The position numbers and the translations under genes were made by a program. Below are positions 16,692 to 25,253 of a stretch of 64,000 nt of DNA, one piece after another; the first letter of the stretch is position 1, and each line of letters opens with the position of its first letter. A model generated the notes under the pieces. It searched no databases, was not told the DNA's origin, and saw only the letters and a program-made list of their open reading frames with translations. The stretch is from Demequina sp. NBRC 110054 (GTDB lineage Bacteria > Actinomycetota > Actinomycetes > Actinomycetales > Demequinaceae), in contig NZ_BBRK01000004.1 of NCBI RefSeq assembly GCF_002090115.1, positions 744,001 to 808,000 of the forward strand, in the 5' to 3' direction.

Positions 16692-17563
16692 CAGACTGCC
16701 ACCTTGCTTCGGACGATGCCCGTGGGCCTGAACATGAGGACGGCGAGGAAGACGAGGTTGCCGACGAGCAGCGGGAGCTCGGGGCTGACCACTCCCGCCA
16801 GGGTCTGAGCGACGCCGAGGACCACGCCGCCCGCGAGAGTGCCCCACAGCGACCCGAGCCCGCCGATGATGACGGCCTCGAACGCGAACAGCACCGCGAG
16901 CTGGCCGTCGAACGGGGTGACGCCTCCCTGGCGCATCCCGAAGAACACGCCCGCGAGCGCGGCGATCCCGAAGGCCATCGCCATGGCGAGCGCATACACG
17001 CGGCGGTGGTCCACGCCCATGAGGCGCAGCGTCTCCCAGTCGTCCGCCGCGGCCCGCATGTAGCGGCCGTTGCGCGTCCTCGACAGATACAGCTGCGTGG
17101 CCGCGATGAGAGCCACCGCGACCACCATCGTGAGCAGCGGCAGGACACCGATGCTCACGCCCTCGACGACGGTGATGCTGCTCACGGCGAGGCTGCCGGT
17201 GGGGATCGCCTGCTTGTTCGTGGTGAACAGCTCGATCAGCACGTTCGGGATGATGATCGCTATCCCGAACGTCACGAGCAGGGGCGCGAGCTCTCCGATC
17301 CTGAGCGCCCGCTGCAGCATCGCCCGCTGCACCCAGTAGCCGAGAAATCCGAGCAGCGGCACGGCGACGAGCAGGCTCACCCACACGTTCACCCCGAGCC
17401 GGGACAGCGCGATCGCCGCGATGTAGGCGCCCACCGTCATGATCTCGCCGTGCGCGAGGTTCACCACGCGCAGGACGCCGAAGGCGATCGACAGGCCGAG
17501 CGCGGCCATCGCGAAGACTCCGCCCAGGAGGATGCCCTGCACCAGGGCGTTGACGACTACCAT
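16691..17563 (-). CDS. livH: Branched-chain amino acid-type ABC permease LivH
   Basis: A 290-residue inner-membrane permease with about 8 helices. It carries the LivH hallmarks GLSIAFGVLRVVNLAHGEIMTVGAY near the N-terminus and the coupling segment AAADDWETLRLMGVD. It overlaps livF by 7 bases upstream and livM by one base downstream, so its translation is coupled. It pairs with LivM to form the channel energised by LivG and LivF. Confidence 0.9.
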   Translation of the reverse strand: MVVVNALVQGILLGGVFAMAALGLSIAFGVLRVVNLAHGEIMTVGAYIAAIALSRLGVNVWVSLLVAVPLLGFLGYWVQRAMLQRALRIGELAPLLVTFGIAIIIPNVLIELFTTNKQAIPTGSLAVSSITVVEGVSIGVLPLLTMVVAVALIAATQLYLSRTRNGRYMRAAADDWETLRLMGVDHRRVYALAMAMAFGIAALAGVFFGMRQGGVTPFDGQLAVLFAFEAVIIGGLGSLWGTLAGGVVLGVAQTLAGVVSPELPLLVGNLVFLAVLMFRPTGIVRSKVAV

Positions 17564-18318
17564 CCCGCTCCCCCGTTCCCGGCCGCCGCATCGTCCCCAG
17601 CCCCTCCGGCGGGCGCGGTGACGTGGCCGAAGTACGCGTCGGTAATGGCCTCGCGGCTCAGGCTGTCGGGGGTTCCCTCGAGCACGGCCTCGCCCTCGAG
17701 CATGCAGACGATGCGGTCGGCGACCGCGAGCGTCCGGTCCAGGTCCTGCTCGACAAGGACGACGCCGAGACCTCCATCGCGCACCGCGGCTAGCGACTCG
17801 TACAGCTCGTCGATGATGATCGGCGCGAGCCCGAGCGAGACCTCGTCGAGGAGGAGCACCTCGGGGTTCGACATGAGCGCCCGCCCGATCGCGACGGCCT
17901 GCTGCTGACCGCCGGACAGCTGCGAGGCGTTGCGGTCGAGCAGCGGCGCGAGCATCGGCAGCGCGTCCGTCACCGTGCCGACGTTCCACCGCCCCGCGCG
18001 TCGCGAGCCGCCTCCGACCAGGAGGTTCTCCCGCACCGTGAGGCTCGCGAACAGCCGTCGGCCCTCGGGCACGAGCGCGATCCCGCGCCGCGCCCGCTCG
18101 AAGTCGCGCAGTCCCGTGACGTCGTCTCCCTTGAATCCGACGGTGCCAGAGAAGGGACGATGCGCCCCGGCCAGCACGCGCAGGAGCGTGGACTTCCCGG
18201 CGCCGTTGGCGCCGACGAGGGCGAGCAGCTCGCCCTCGGCGAGGGCGAGCGACACGTCGGTGACCGCGCGCACGTCGCCGTAGCGCGCATCGATCTCATG
18301 TGCGGCGAGCAGCGCCAT
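17557..18318 (-). CDS. livF: ABC transporter ATP-binding protein LivF
   Basis: A 253-residue ATPase with Walker A GANGAGKST (about residues 37-45), signature LSGGQQQAVAIGRAL and Walker B VLLLDEVSLGLAP. These are typical of LivF. The start lies in a junction with livG reading ATG-TGATG, so either GTG 18321 or ATG 18318 may be used. A 20-residue Gly/Ala-rich tail follows the conserved core. Confidence 0.9.
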   Translation of the reverse strand: MALLAAHEIDARYGDVRAVTDVSLALAEGELLALVGANGAGKSTLLRVLAGAHRPFSGTVGFKGDDVTGLRDFERARRGIALVPEGRRLFASLTVRENLLVGGGSRRAGRWNVGTVTDALPMLAPLLDRNASQLSGGQQQAVAIGRALMSNPEVLLLDEVSLGLAPIIIDELYESLAAVRDGGLGVVLVEQDLDRTLAVADRIVCMLEGEAVLEGTPDSLSREAITDAYFGHVTAPAGGAGDDAAAGNGGAGW

Positions 18319-19061
18319 CACATCCCTCCGCCCAGGTAGACCTTCTGCACCTCAGGACTGCGCATCACCTCGTCGGGAGGCCCGTCGGCGACGACCACGC
18401 CCGTGGCGAGGCACACGAGGCGCTCGACCACGGCCGTGAGCGCCTTGACCACGTGCTCGATCCAGATAATCGTGATGCCCTCGCCGTGGAGCTGCCGTAT
18501 CGTCGCGATGAGGCTGTCGCACTCGGCCTCGGTGAGGCCGCCCGCGATCTCGTCGAGCAGCAGCAGGCGCGGCTCGGTCGCGAGAGCCCTGGCCAGCTCG
18601 AGCCGCTTGCGGCCGAGCAGCGGCAGCGATCCGGCGGGGGTGTTCGCGACGTCGAGCATGTCCGCCATCTCGAGCGCCTCAAGGGCCCTCAGATCTGCGG
18701 CGTGGCCGTGGAGACCCGCCCCATACGCGGCGCCCGCAAGCGCGTTCTCGAACACCGTGAGGTGCGTGAACGGCCTGGGGATCTGGAAGGTCCGGCCGAT
18801 GCCGGCGCGAGCCCGGTCCGCGGGGCTGACGCCTGTGACGTCGCGCCCCGCGAACCGAACTGCCCCCCCGGTTGCGTGCTCGGTGCCGTTGATGACGCTC
18901 AGGAGCGTCGACTTCCCCGCGCCGTTGGGTCCCACGATGCCCAGGGCCTGCCCGGTGGGGACCTTGAGGTCCACTCCCGTCAGCACGTCGAGAGCGCCGT
19001 ACGACTTGGCCACCGAGTCGACCTCGAGCAGGACCTCCGCAGTCGCTGCCCGGGCCGCCAT
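18318..19061 (-). CDS. livG: ABC transporter ATP-binding protein LivG
   Basis: A 247-residue ATPase with Walker A GPNGAGKST and the LivG-specific insertion GRTFQIPRPFTHLTVFENALAG. The signature region is degenerate (LPLLGRKRLELARALA rather than LSGGQ), as is usual for this subfamily, and Walker B reads LLLLDEIAGGL. The ATG at 19061 overlaps the binding-protein stop as TGATG. It is partner to LivF in the heterodimeric ATPase. Confidence 0.9.
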   Translation of the reverse strand: MAARAATAEVLLEVDSVAKSYGALDVLTGVDLKVPTGQALGIVGPNGAGKSTLLSVINGTEHATGGAVRFAGRDVTGVSPADRARAGIGRTFQIPRPFTHLTVFENALAGAAYGAGLHGHAADLRALEALEMADMLDVANTPAGSLPLLGRKRLELARALATEPRLLLLDEIAGGLTEAECDSLIATIRQLHGEGITIIWIEHVVKALTAVVERLVCLATGVVVADGPPDEVMRSPEVQKVYLGGGM

Positions 19062-20428
19062 CACCACTCCAGGATCGCGAGCGGGCGCTCGACCTCGAGA
19101 CCGGGCACGTCGCCAGCGTCGACGACCACCCACTCCCACTCGCCCTCATCGGTCAGCTCCCACTGGCCCATGGCCGTCGGGATCGTCGCGATGCCGGGGA
19201 ACGGTCCGCTCGTGAAGTCGATCTGCCCGCCGAGCGTCATCATGTTGATGTCGTCGAACGCGGCGACCAGCGCCTCCTTGTCGAACGGATCGCCCGAGGC
19301 CTCGAGGCCGACCTTGGCGACCTCGAACAGCGCGCCGTTCAGCGGCGTCGCCTGGTTCCAGACCAGGCCCTCGCCCTCGGGGCTCGCCGAGTAGGCGTCG
19401 ATCCACTCCTGAGGCGTCGTGCCGTCGAAGCTCGACTCGTACGGGAACGTCGGTCCCCACCAGGTCGCGAACGCGAGGCCCTCACCCAGGTTGTCCGGGA
19501 TCGACGGCACGGTGGTCGGGAAGAACAGCGCCTTGCCGACCGTCGCGATCTTGGGCTCGAAGCCCTGCTGCGCGGCCTGCGTCCAGAACGTCACGAAGTC
19601 GGGCGGGATCGGGATGCCCGCGATGATCTCGACGTCCTCGTCCTTGAACGTCTGGATGATCGACGTGAAGTCCTGCGTGCCGTTCTCGTAGGCGCCCGGG
19701 TCGACGATCGTGTAGCCCGCGGCCTCGGCGTACGGCGTGTATCCCGTGTCGGGGTCGCGGAAGGCGCCGCCGTCCGAGTCGTTCGGCCACAGCACGCCGA
19801 CCTTCTTGTTGGTGTCGATCTGGTCCCACGCGAGCGGGTCGACGTCGCCGAAGCCCTCGATGCCGAAGAAGAAGTGGTGCGACCACTCCATCGGGTTGTC
19901 GGGCCCGAAGCCGGCGCCGAAGATCACGGCCTGCCACGGAGCGTTCGCGGTGAGACACGGCACGGCGTTGGCCTCGCACTGGGCGATCACCGGGTTGACG
20001 GTCTCGGGAGTCGACGTCGCCATGAGCAGGTCGACGCCCTCCTGAGTGATGAGCTCCTGGGCGAGCTCGCCCGCCTTCGAGGCGTCGGAGGCGGCGTCAC
20101 GGTCGATGATCTCCACCGGGTAGGTGACGCCGTCGATCGTGATGCCGTCGGCGAACTGCTCGCGGACCACGCTGAGCATGTAGGGGTCGCCGTCGGTGAA
20201 TCCGGCGAGCGAGCCTGTGACGGGCGCGATGTAGCCGATCTTGATGGTCTCGCCCATCTCGTCTCCGGCGGCCATCTCCGAGGACTCGGGCTCCGCCGAG
20301 TCCGAGGCGCTGTCGGTGCCTGCAGGCGAGCAGGCGGCGATGGTGAGGACCGCTGCTGCGGGAAGCGCAGCGAACATGAGGTGGCGAGCGCGGCCTGGCC
20401 GCTTCACGGCCGATGCAAGGTAGGTCAT
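19061..20428 (-). CDS. livK: Periplasmic-type substrate-binding lipoprotein of the Liv importer
   Basis: A 455-residue lipoprotein: signal peptide with lipobox IAAC near residue 33, an acidic linker, then a type I periplasmic-binding fold (IKIGYIAPVTGSLAGFTDGD). It is anchored outside the membrane and delivers substrate to LivHM. It is the first gene of the liv-aldehyde dehydrogenase operon. The pocket motif of true leucine-binding proteins is not obvious, so the ligand may be non-amino-acid. An aromatic acid would fit the context. Confidence 0.88.
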   Translation of the reverse strand: MTYLASAVKRPGRARHLMFAALPAAAVLTIAACSPAGTDSASDSAEPESSEMAAGDEMGETIKIGYIAPVTGSLAGFTDGDPYMLSVVREQFADGITIDGVTYPVEIIDRDAASDASKAGELAQELITQEGVDLLMATSTPETVNPVIAQCEANAVPCLTANAPWQAVIFGAGFGPDNPMEWSHHFFFGIEGFGDVDPLAWDQIDTNKKVGVLWPNDSDGGAFRDPDTGYTPYAEAAGYTIVDPGAYENGTQDFTSIIQTFKDEDVEIIAGIPIPPDFVTFWTQAAQQGFEPKIATVGKALFFPTTVPSIPDNLGEGLAFATWWGPTFPYESSFDGTTPQEWIDAYSASPEGEGLVWNQATPLNGALFEVAKVGLEASGDPFDKEALVAAFDDINMMTLGGQIDFTSGPFPGIATIPTAMGQWELTDEGEWEWVVVDAGDVPGLEVERPLAILEW

Positions 20429-20480
20429 GGGGACTTGTCCAATCCTTGGGTGCCCACTCCGTTGTGGGCGCGTTCAGGCT

Positions 20481-20494
20481 AAGGACGCGTCAAC
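20481..20494. promoter_or_regulatory. 14-base element upstream of the liv operon
   Basis: AAGGACGCGTCAAC begins 53 bases upstream of the livK start. It is identical in sequence and orientation to 6764-6777, upstream of the monooxygenase operon. Read on the minus strand it contains TTGACG, a possible -35, but I see no good matching -10. Confidence 0.4.
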
Positions 20495-20616
20495 CAGTCG
20501 CGGGGGGATTTCGCGGGACCATGCACAGAACGCCGATTGCTGCGGCGGTCGACGCGCTGGCGTCGCATGAGTGCCGCGATCCGCACCGCCAGCGGCACTG
20601 GTGCGATGCCAGGGCG

Positions 20617-21717
20617 CTAGCCGTTGCAGTCGCGCTCGACGACCCGCGCGAGGGCGTCGATGTCTCCCTCTCTGAGCGGCTCGAGCAGCTGCTCGTCCTT
20701 CGCCTCCCCGAGCTCGGGGTTGTAGGTCGCGATCGCGCGCAACGCGCTGAACCCCTCGAGCGCGTCCTGCGCTTCGGAGACCCGCTGAGCGTCGTCCGCC
20801 TGCGCGCCCCACAGGTACTCGCGCAACCACGCGCACTGCCAGTCCATGGCCGCGTAGACCGCCGCATTCCCCTTGACGACGCTGAACTCACCCGGCTGCG
20901 CCTCGTCGGACAAGTAGCGCGCGACCGTGTCGTTCTCCCACAGCAGGGTCGCACCGTCCACCCGCGGCCACAGGTCCGCGAGGGTCGGCTCGGTCGCGCC
21001 CGCGGGGTACGGCTCCTCGACCTTGTAGAAGTCAGGGTCCTCGAGTTGCGCGGCCGCAGGGTCGACGCCGGTACCCTCCACCGCGTCGTCGAACTGCGGG
21101 AAATCCGCGAGCAGCCTCTCGTAGAGGATCTCTCCGGTCGCCACGTCGATCACGATGACGCTCTTCGCGGGCCACTCCGGGTCCGGGTCGGGCACGACAA
21201 AGTCAGGGCCCAGGTCGGCGTAGTCCCCGAGCGCCGCCATGCTGGTGCGGTAGGACGCCTCGATCATCGTGCCGTCGGTCGTGTTGATCGTGGCGGTCTC
21301 GGGGTGGCTGAGAATCACCTGATCCCAGTCCTCACACGCGCGCACCGGCGTCGAGTTCCAGTAGCCCTCGACGCCACCGACGCCTCCTGCGGCCTTGCCC
21401 GCGATCACCGTCGCGGGCCGGCAAGCCGCCGCATCGGCACCCGATCCCTCCATGACCGCGGGGCCGTGCGAAGCCGCGGTCGACGGAGTCGCCTCCGTCG
21501 CCGGCCCCACCTCGGCAGGCGCGGGCCGCAGCGTCGTCCCGAACAGCAGTGCACCCACGACCGCGAGCCCACCCACCGAGAGGAGCACCGTGCGTCCGGC
21601 CCTGTATCGCGCGACCCGCACCTCGACCGGTCCGGGATTCGCGCGCAGGTCGGTCGTGTCGAACACGCGGCCTGCAACGTCGTGCAGGTCGCTGAACGCT
21701 TCTCTCGCGGAGCTCAT
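20617..21717 (-). CDS. Membrane-anchored protein co-encoded with ECF sigma factor (possible anti-sigma)
   Basis: A 366-residue protein: about 45 cytoplasmic residues, one membrane helix at about 45-62, and a large extracytoplasmic domain with several Cys residues. The gene overlaps the sigma factor by ATGA, the usual arrangement for an anti-sigma or signal-sensing partner. The N-terminus lacks the HxxxCxxC zinc motif of ZAS anti-sigmas. The outer domain is unlike any I recognise. Confidence 0.65.
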   Translation of the reverse strand: MSSAREAFSDLHDVAGRVFDTTDLRANPGPVEVRVARYRAGRTVLLSVGGLAVVGALLFGTTLRPAPAEVGPATEATPSTAASHGPAVMEGSGADAAACRPATVIAGKAAGGVGGVEGYWNSTPVRACEDWDQVILSHPETATINTTDGTMIEASYRTSMAALGDYADLGPDFVVPDPDPEWPAKSVIVIDVATGEILYERLLADFPQFDDAVEGTGVDPAAAQLEDPDFYKVEEPYPAGATEPTLADLWPRVDGATLLWENDTVARYLSDEAQPGEFSVVKGNAAVYAAMDWQCAWLREYLWGAQADDAQRVSEAQDALEGFSALRAIATYNPELGEAKDEQLLEPLREGDIDALARVVERDCNG

Positions 21718-22268
21718 CGCACGCCTCCGTCCCTGGTCACGACGGGGACCGTGTCCCCGTCACCGAACTCAAGCCCCGGCATCGTCCGTCTCAACGTGGC
21801 GACCGCGTCGGACAGGTATCGCTTCACCGTGCCCTGTGCGAGGCCGAGCGTGTCCGCGACTCCCGCGACCGTCATGTCGTCCATGTACCTCAGCACCACG
21901 CACGCGCGCTCCCTGGGTGCGAGGATGAGCAGCGCGGACTGGAGGTCCAGCACGGCATCGACACGCGACCCGTGGTCGGGGGCGAGCGGTGCGCGGCTCA
22001 CCCAGTCTGTGAGATCACCTGCGCTGACGGGCCGGGACGACGCACGTCTCGCCGCGTCGATGAACGCGGTCGTGATCGCGCGCTTCGCATACGCGTGCGC
22101 CGCATCGACGGATGAGCATCGTCGGCCGCTCCGGAACGCACGCACGAGGGCGTCCTGGAGCAGGTCCTCCGCGGCGTCGCGATCGCCCGTGAGGACGTAC
22201 GCGTAGCCGAACAGCGCGCGTCCTCGCTCGCGCACCACGGCGTCGAGCATCCCCCGCCAGTCGTTCAC
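21714..22268 (-). CDS. ECF-family RNA polymerase sigma factor (SigE-like)
   Basis: A 184-residue sigma factor with region 2 (GYAYVLTGDRDAAEDLLQDALVRAF, about residues 20-45) and region 4 (LAPRERACVVLRYMDDMTVAGVADTLGLAQGTVKRYLSDAVATLR, about 120-165). It resembles SigE-like ECF factors of Actinobacteria (SigM/SigK-type short factors). I chose GTG at 22268 because GGGGG lies about 9 bases upstream. The paired membrane protein probably controls it. Confidence 0.87.
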   Translation of the reverse strand: MNDWRGMLDAVVRERGRALFGYAYVLTGDRDAAEDLLQDALVRAFRSGRRCSSVDAAHAYAKRAITTAFIDAARRASSRPVSAGDLTDWVSRAPLAPDHGSRVDAVLDLQSALLILAPRERACVVLRYMDDMTVAGVADTLGLAQGTVKRYLSDAVATLRRTMPGLEFGDGDTVPVVTRDGGVR

Positions 22269-22337
22269 CGGCCATTTCCCCCGCTCATGCCAGCAACAAC
22301 GCAACCCTAGGCCAGAACGTTGGGGTCGGGCAGGTAC

Positions 22338-24053
22338 TCATCCGGTCCCGCCACCGAGGTCCCCTCGCCACGTGCCCGTGGCCTCATCGACCGCGGCGCC
22401 GACAGTCGGCAGGAACCGGTCCGAGGTGAACCGCTCCGCGGTCCCGTACCGGCGCAGCACGTCCTTGACCGGCCCCTTCACCTCCGCGAACACGAGGCGG
22501 ATGCCGCGGGCGCCGAGGTAGTCGTCGAGCTCGAGCAGCTCATCGAATGCGGTGGTGTCGATGCTCGTGATCGGCTCGGCGGCGAGGATCACCGTGTGGA
22601 CGTCGGGTCCTGCCGCGTCGACGGTGGCCCTCGCCCAGTCGTCGAAGATCGAGCCGTTCGCGAAGAACAGCGGCGCGTCGAAACGCAGGATCACCACCCC
22701 GGGGATCGCCTCGCCATGCTTCGTGTGACGGGACAGGTCGTGATAGCCGCGCCGCCCAGGGATCCGCCCGAGCTGCGCGCGATACGGGCGCCACGACCGG
22801 TTCACGAAGGTCAGCAGCGACAGCACGATCGCGACGACGATGCCCTCGAGGACCCCGAACACGAGCACGCCGAGCATCGCGATCACGGACAGCGCCGCAT
22901 CGACCCTGTTCATCCGCCACAGCGAGGCCACCGCCGGAGCGTCGATCAGGGTCAGCGCGGCCGCGATGACCACGGCGGCGAGCGCCGCCTGCGGCAGGTA
23001 CCGGGTGAGGTCGGGAAGCGCGAGCATGAACAGCAGCACGCACGCGGCCGACACGACGCCGGTGAGCTGCGTGCGCGAGCCGGCCGCCTGGGCGACCGGG
23101 GTGCGCGACGAGGAGGCCGACACCGGAAAGCCGCCAAGCAGTCCCGTCGCGACATTGGCCGCGCCGATACCGCCCAGCTCGGCGGTGCCGCTCACGGTCT
23201 CGCCGCGGCGCGCGGCGAGGGTGCGGGACAGCACCGCGCTGTCGGTGAACGCGACGAGCGCGATGCCGGCCGCGGGCGCGACGAGCTCGCCGATGTCCCC
23301 CCAGGTGAGGCCCGCGAGCGCGGGTGCGGGAAGGCCCTGGGGCAGGCCGCCCACGACGGGAAGGTCGTCCGCGAGCCCCGCGATCCACAGCGCGAGCATC
23401 GAGGCGACCACCGCGACCATGACCCCCGGAACAGGTGATCTCAAGCGCCGCAGGATCAGGATCACGGCGAGCGAGCCGACGCCGATGACAGCAGCGACCG
23501 GCACGACGTCTCCTGTCGCGACGCCGTCCCAGGTCGCGAGCGCACCGGACCACGGCCCGTCCGCGTCGGTGGAGAAGCCGAGGAGCTTGGGGAGCTGCGA
23601 CACGATGACGATGAGGGCGATCGCATTGAGATATCCGACGCGCACGGGCTTGGAGAGCAGATCCGTGACGAAGCCGAGTCGGAAGGCGGCGGCCGCGAGC
23701 ATGAATAGGCCCACGAGCACCGCGAGGGCACCGGCGAGCGCGATCGCCCTATCGCCGTCGCCGAGCGCGAGCGGCAGGATCGCCGCGGCGATCACGGGGG
23801 CGAGCGCCGAGTCGGGCGCGAGGATGAGGATCCGGCTCGGGCCGAACACGGCGTACGCGAGCAGCGGGACGATCGACGCGTACAGCCCCGCGACCGGCGG
23901 GAGGCCGGCGACGGTCGCGTAGCCCATGCCCGCGGGGATCATCAACGCGGTCACCACGAGGCCCGCGCGCACGTCGGGCCACAGCCACGCGCGCTCGTAC
24001 TCCCGGACGATGCGCACGCCCGGCACCCATCGCGCGATCCCAGTCGCCGCCAT
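22338..24053 (-). CDS. SulP-family anion transporter with STAS domain
   Basis: A 571-residue membrane protein with 10-12 helices of the SLC26/SulP family and a C-terminal cytoplasmic STAS domain at about residues 440-560 (PGVVILRFDAPLFFANGSIF and SIDTTAFDELLELDDYLGARG). SulP proteins carry sulfate, bicarbonate or carboxylates. No carbonic anhydrase or sulfate gene is adjacent, so the anion is undefined. ATG at 24053 has GGAGGAGG upstream. Confidence 0.9.
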   Translation of the reverse strand: MAATGIARWVPGVRIVREYERAWLWPDVRAGLVVTALMIPAGMGYATVAGLPPVAGLYASIVPLLAYAVFGPSRILILAPDSALAPVIAAAILPLALGDGDRAIALAGALAVLVGLFMLAAAAFRLGFVTDLLSKPVRVGYLNAIALIVIVSQLPKLLGFSTDADGPWSGALATWDGVATGDVVPVAAVIGVGSLAVILILRRLRSPVPGVMVAVVASMLALWIAGLADDLPVVGGLPQGLPAPALAGLTWGDIGELVAPAAGIALVAFTDSAVLSRTLAARRGETVSGTAELGGIGAANVATGLLGGFPVSASSSRTPVAQAAGSRTQLTGVVSAACVLLFMLALPDLTRYLPQAALAAVVIAAALTLIDAPAVASLWRMNRVDAALSVIAMLGVLVFGVLEGIVVAIVLSLLTFVNRSWRPYRAQLGRIPGRRGYHDLSRHTKHGEAIPGVVILRFDAPLFFANGSIFDDWARATVDAAGPDVHTVILAAEPITSIDTTAFDELLELDDYLGARGIRLVFAEVKGPVKDVLRRYGTAERFTSDRFLPTVGAAVDEATGTWRGDLGGGTG

Positions 24054-24186
24054 CGGAGACCTCCTCCTCCCATCCTTCCGCGTGTCAGGACGATGCGGGT
24101 GACGGGCGGGCAGGAGGGATTCCGCCCTAGGCGAGACGGGACCGCGACACGGAATGCCGCTCCTCGCGCATCCGTTGACGCTCACC

Positions 24187-25164
24187 ATGCGCACTGTCAT
24201 GCACGCCGAGTTCGGCGATCCTTCACACGTCCTCTCCGTCACCGAGACCGAGATGCCCGAGCCCGGCCCGGGCGAGGTCCGCGTCCGCCTCCTCCTGTCC
24301 CCCATCCACAATCACGATCTGTGGACCATCCGCGGCACGTACGGCTTCAAGCCCGAGCTGCCCGCGAGGGCCGGCACCGAGGCGGTCGGCATCGTCGACG
24401 CGCTCGGCGAGGGTGTTGAGGGCCTGACCGTCGGCCAGCGCGTCGCGACGGGCGGCACCTTCGGCGTATGGACCGAGTACTTCACCGCCAAGGCCGCGGC
24501 CCTCCTGCCCGTCCCCGAGGGGGTGCCCGACGAGGTCGCCGCGCAGCTCGTCGCGATGCCGTTCTCCGCGATCAGCCTGCTCGAGTCCCTCGGCCTGTCC
24601 GAGGGCGACTGGCTGATCCAGAACGCCGCGAACGGCGCCGTCGGTCGCCTGGTCGCGCAGCTCGCGCCCGCGCGCGGCATCCACGTGATCGGGCTCGTCC
24701 GTCGCGCCGAGGGGGTGGCCGAGCTGGCCGCCGCCGGGATCGAGCGCGTGGTCGCGACCGATGCCGAGGACTGGAAGGACCAGGTCCGTGCGATCGCGGG
24801 CGACGCCCCCATCAAGGCGGGCGTCGACTCCGTCGGCGGCGAGGCCTCGGGCGAGGTGCTGTCGATGCTCGGCGAGGGCGGCACGCTCGTGTCGTTCGGG
24901 GCCATGGCCTCCCCCACCATGAGCATCTCCTCGGGCGACGTGATCTTCAAGCAGGCCACCGTCAGGGGGTTCTGGGGCTCCAAGGTCAGCGCGACGATGC
25001 CCGCCGAGGACCGCCGCCGTCTCATGGGCGAGCTGTTCTCCCGGCTCGGCGACGGTACGTTGAGGCTCCCGGTCGAGGCGATCATGTCCTTCGACGAGGT
25101 CCGCGAGGCCGCGGCCGCCAACTTCACGCCGGGGCGCGAGGGCAAGATCCTTCTCAAGCCGTAG
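24187..25164 (+). CDS. Zinc-free MDR oxidoreductase, quinone/enoyl reductase-like
   Basis: A 325-residue medium-chain reductase. N-terminal GroES-like fold with PGPGEVRVRLLLSPI, a substrate-site stretch GTYGFKPELPARAGTEAVG, and an NADPH Rossmann motif AANGAVGRLVAQL. The catalytic zinc ligands of alcohol dehydrogenases are missing. The QNAANGAVG motif recalls mitochondrial-type 2-enoyl-thioester reductases (MECR/ETR), but a quinone oxidoreductase is equally possible. The ATG at 24187 matches the family start; 24154 and 24199 are alternatives. A strong terminator follows. Confidence 0.82.
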   Translation: MRTVMHAEFGDPSHVLSVTETEMPEPGPGEVRVRLLLSPIHNHDLWTIRGTYGFKPELPARAGTEAVGIVDALGEGVEGLTVGQRVATGGTFGVWTEYFTAKAAALLPVPEGVPDEVAAQLVAMPFSAISLLESLGLSEGDWLIQNAANGAVGRLVAQLAPARGIHVIGLVRRAEGVAELAAAGIERVVATDAEDWKDQVRAIAGDAPIKAGVDSVGGEASGEVLSMLGEGGTLVSFGAMASPTMSISSGDVIFKQATVRGFWGSKVSATMPAEDRRRLMGELFSRLGDGTLRLPVEAIMSFDEVREAAAANFTPGREGKILLKP

Positions 25165-25179
25165 CGCGCATCCGGCCGA

Positions 25180-25214
25180 CGAGGCGCCCGCCCCTTCTCG
25201 GGGCGGGCGCCTCG
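25180..25214. terminator. Strong hairpin terminator after the MDR gene
   Basis: A perfect 15-base stem, CGAGGCGCCCGCCCC (25180-25194) with GGGGCGGGCGCCTCG (25200-25214), and a 5-base loop. It lies 16 bases past the stop at 25164. There is no T-run, as is common in high-GC actinobacteria. Confidence 0.75.
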
Positions 25215-25253
25215 TCGCATCTGAGCCACCGGCCCGGGGCTAGGCTCGCTCGG

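Noticed and set aside
14628-16808. Long plus-strand open frame of 726 codons opposite the aldehyde dehydrogenase and livM genes
   Set aside because: It is Arg/His/Asp-rich with no domain, lies antisense to well-supported genes and is the expected shadow in a high-GC sequence.
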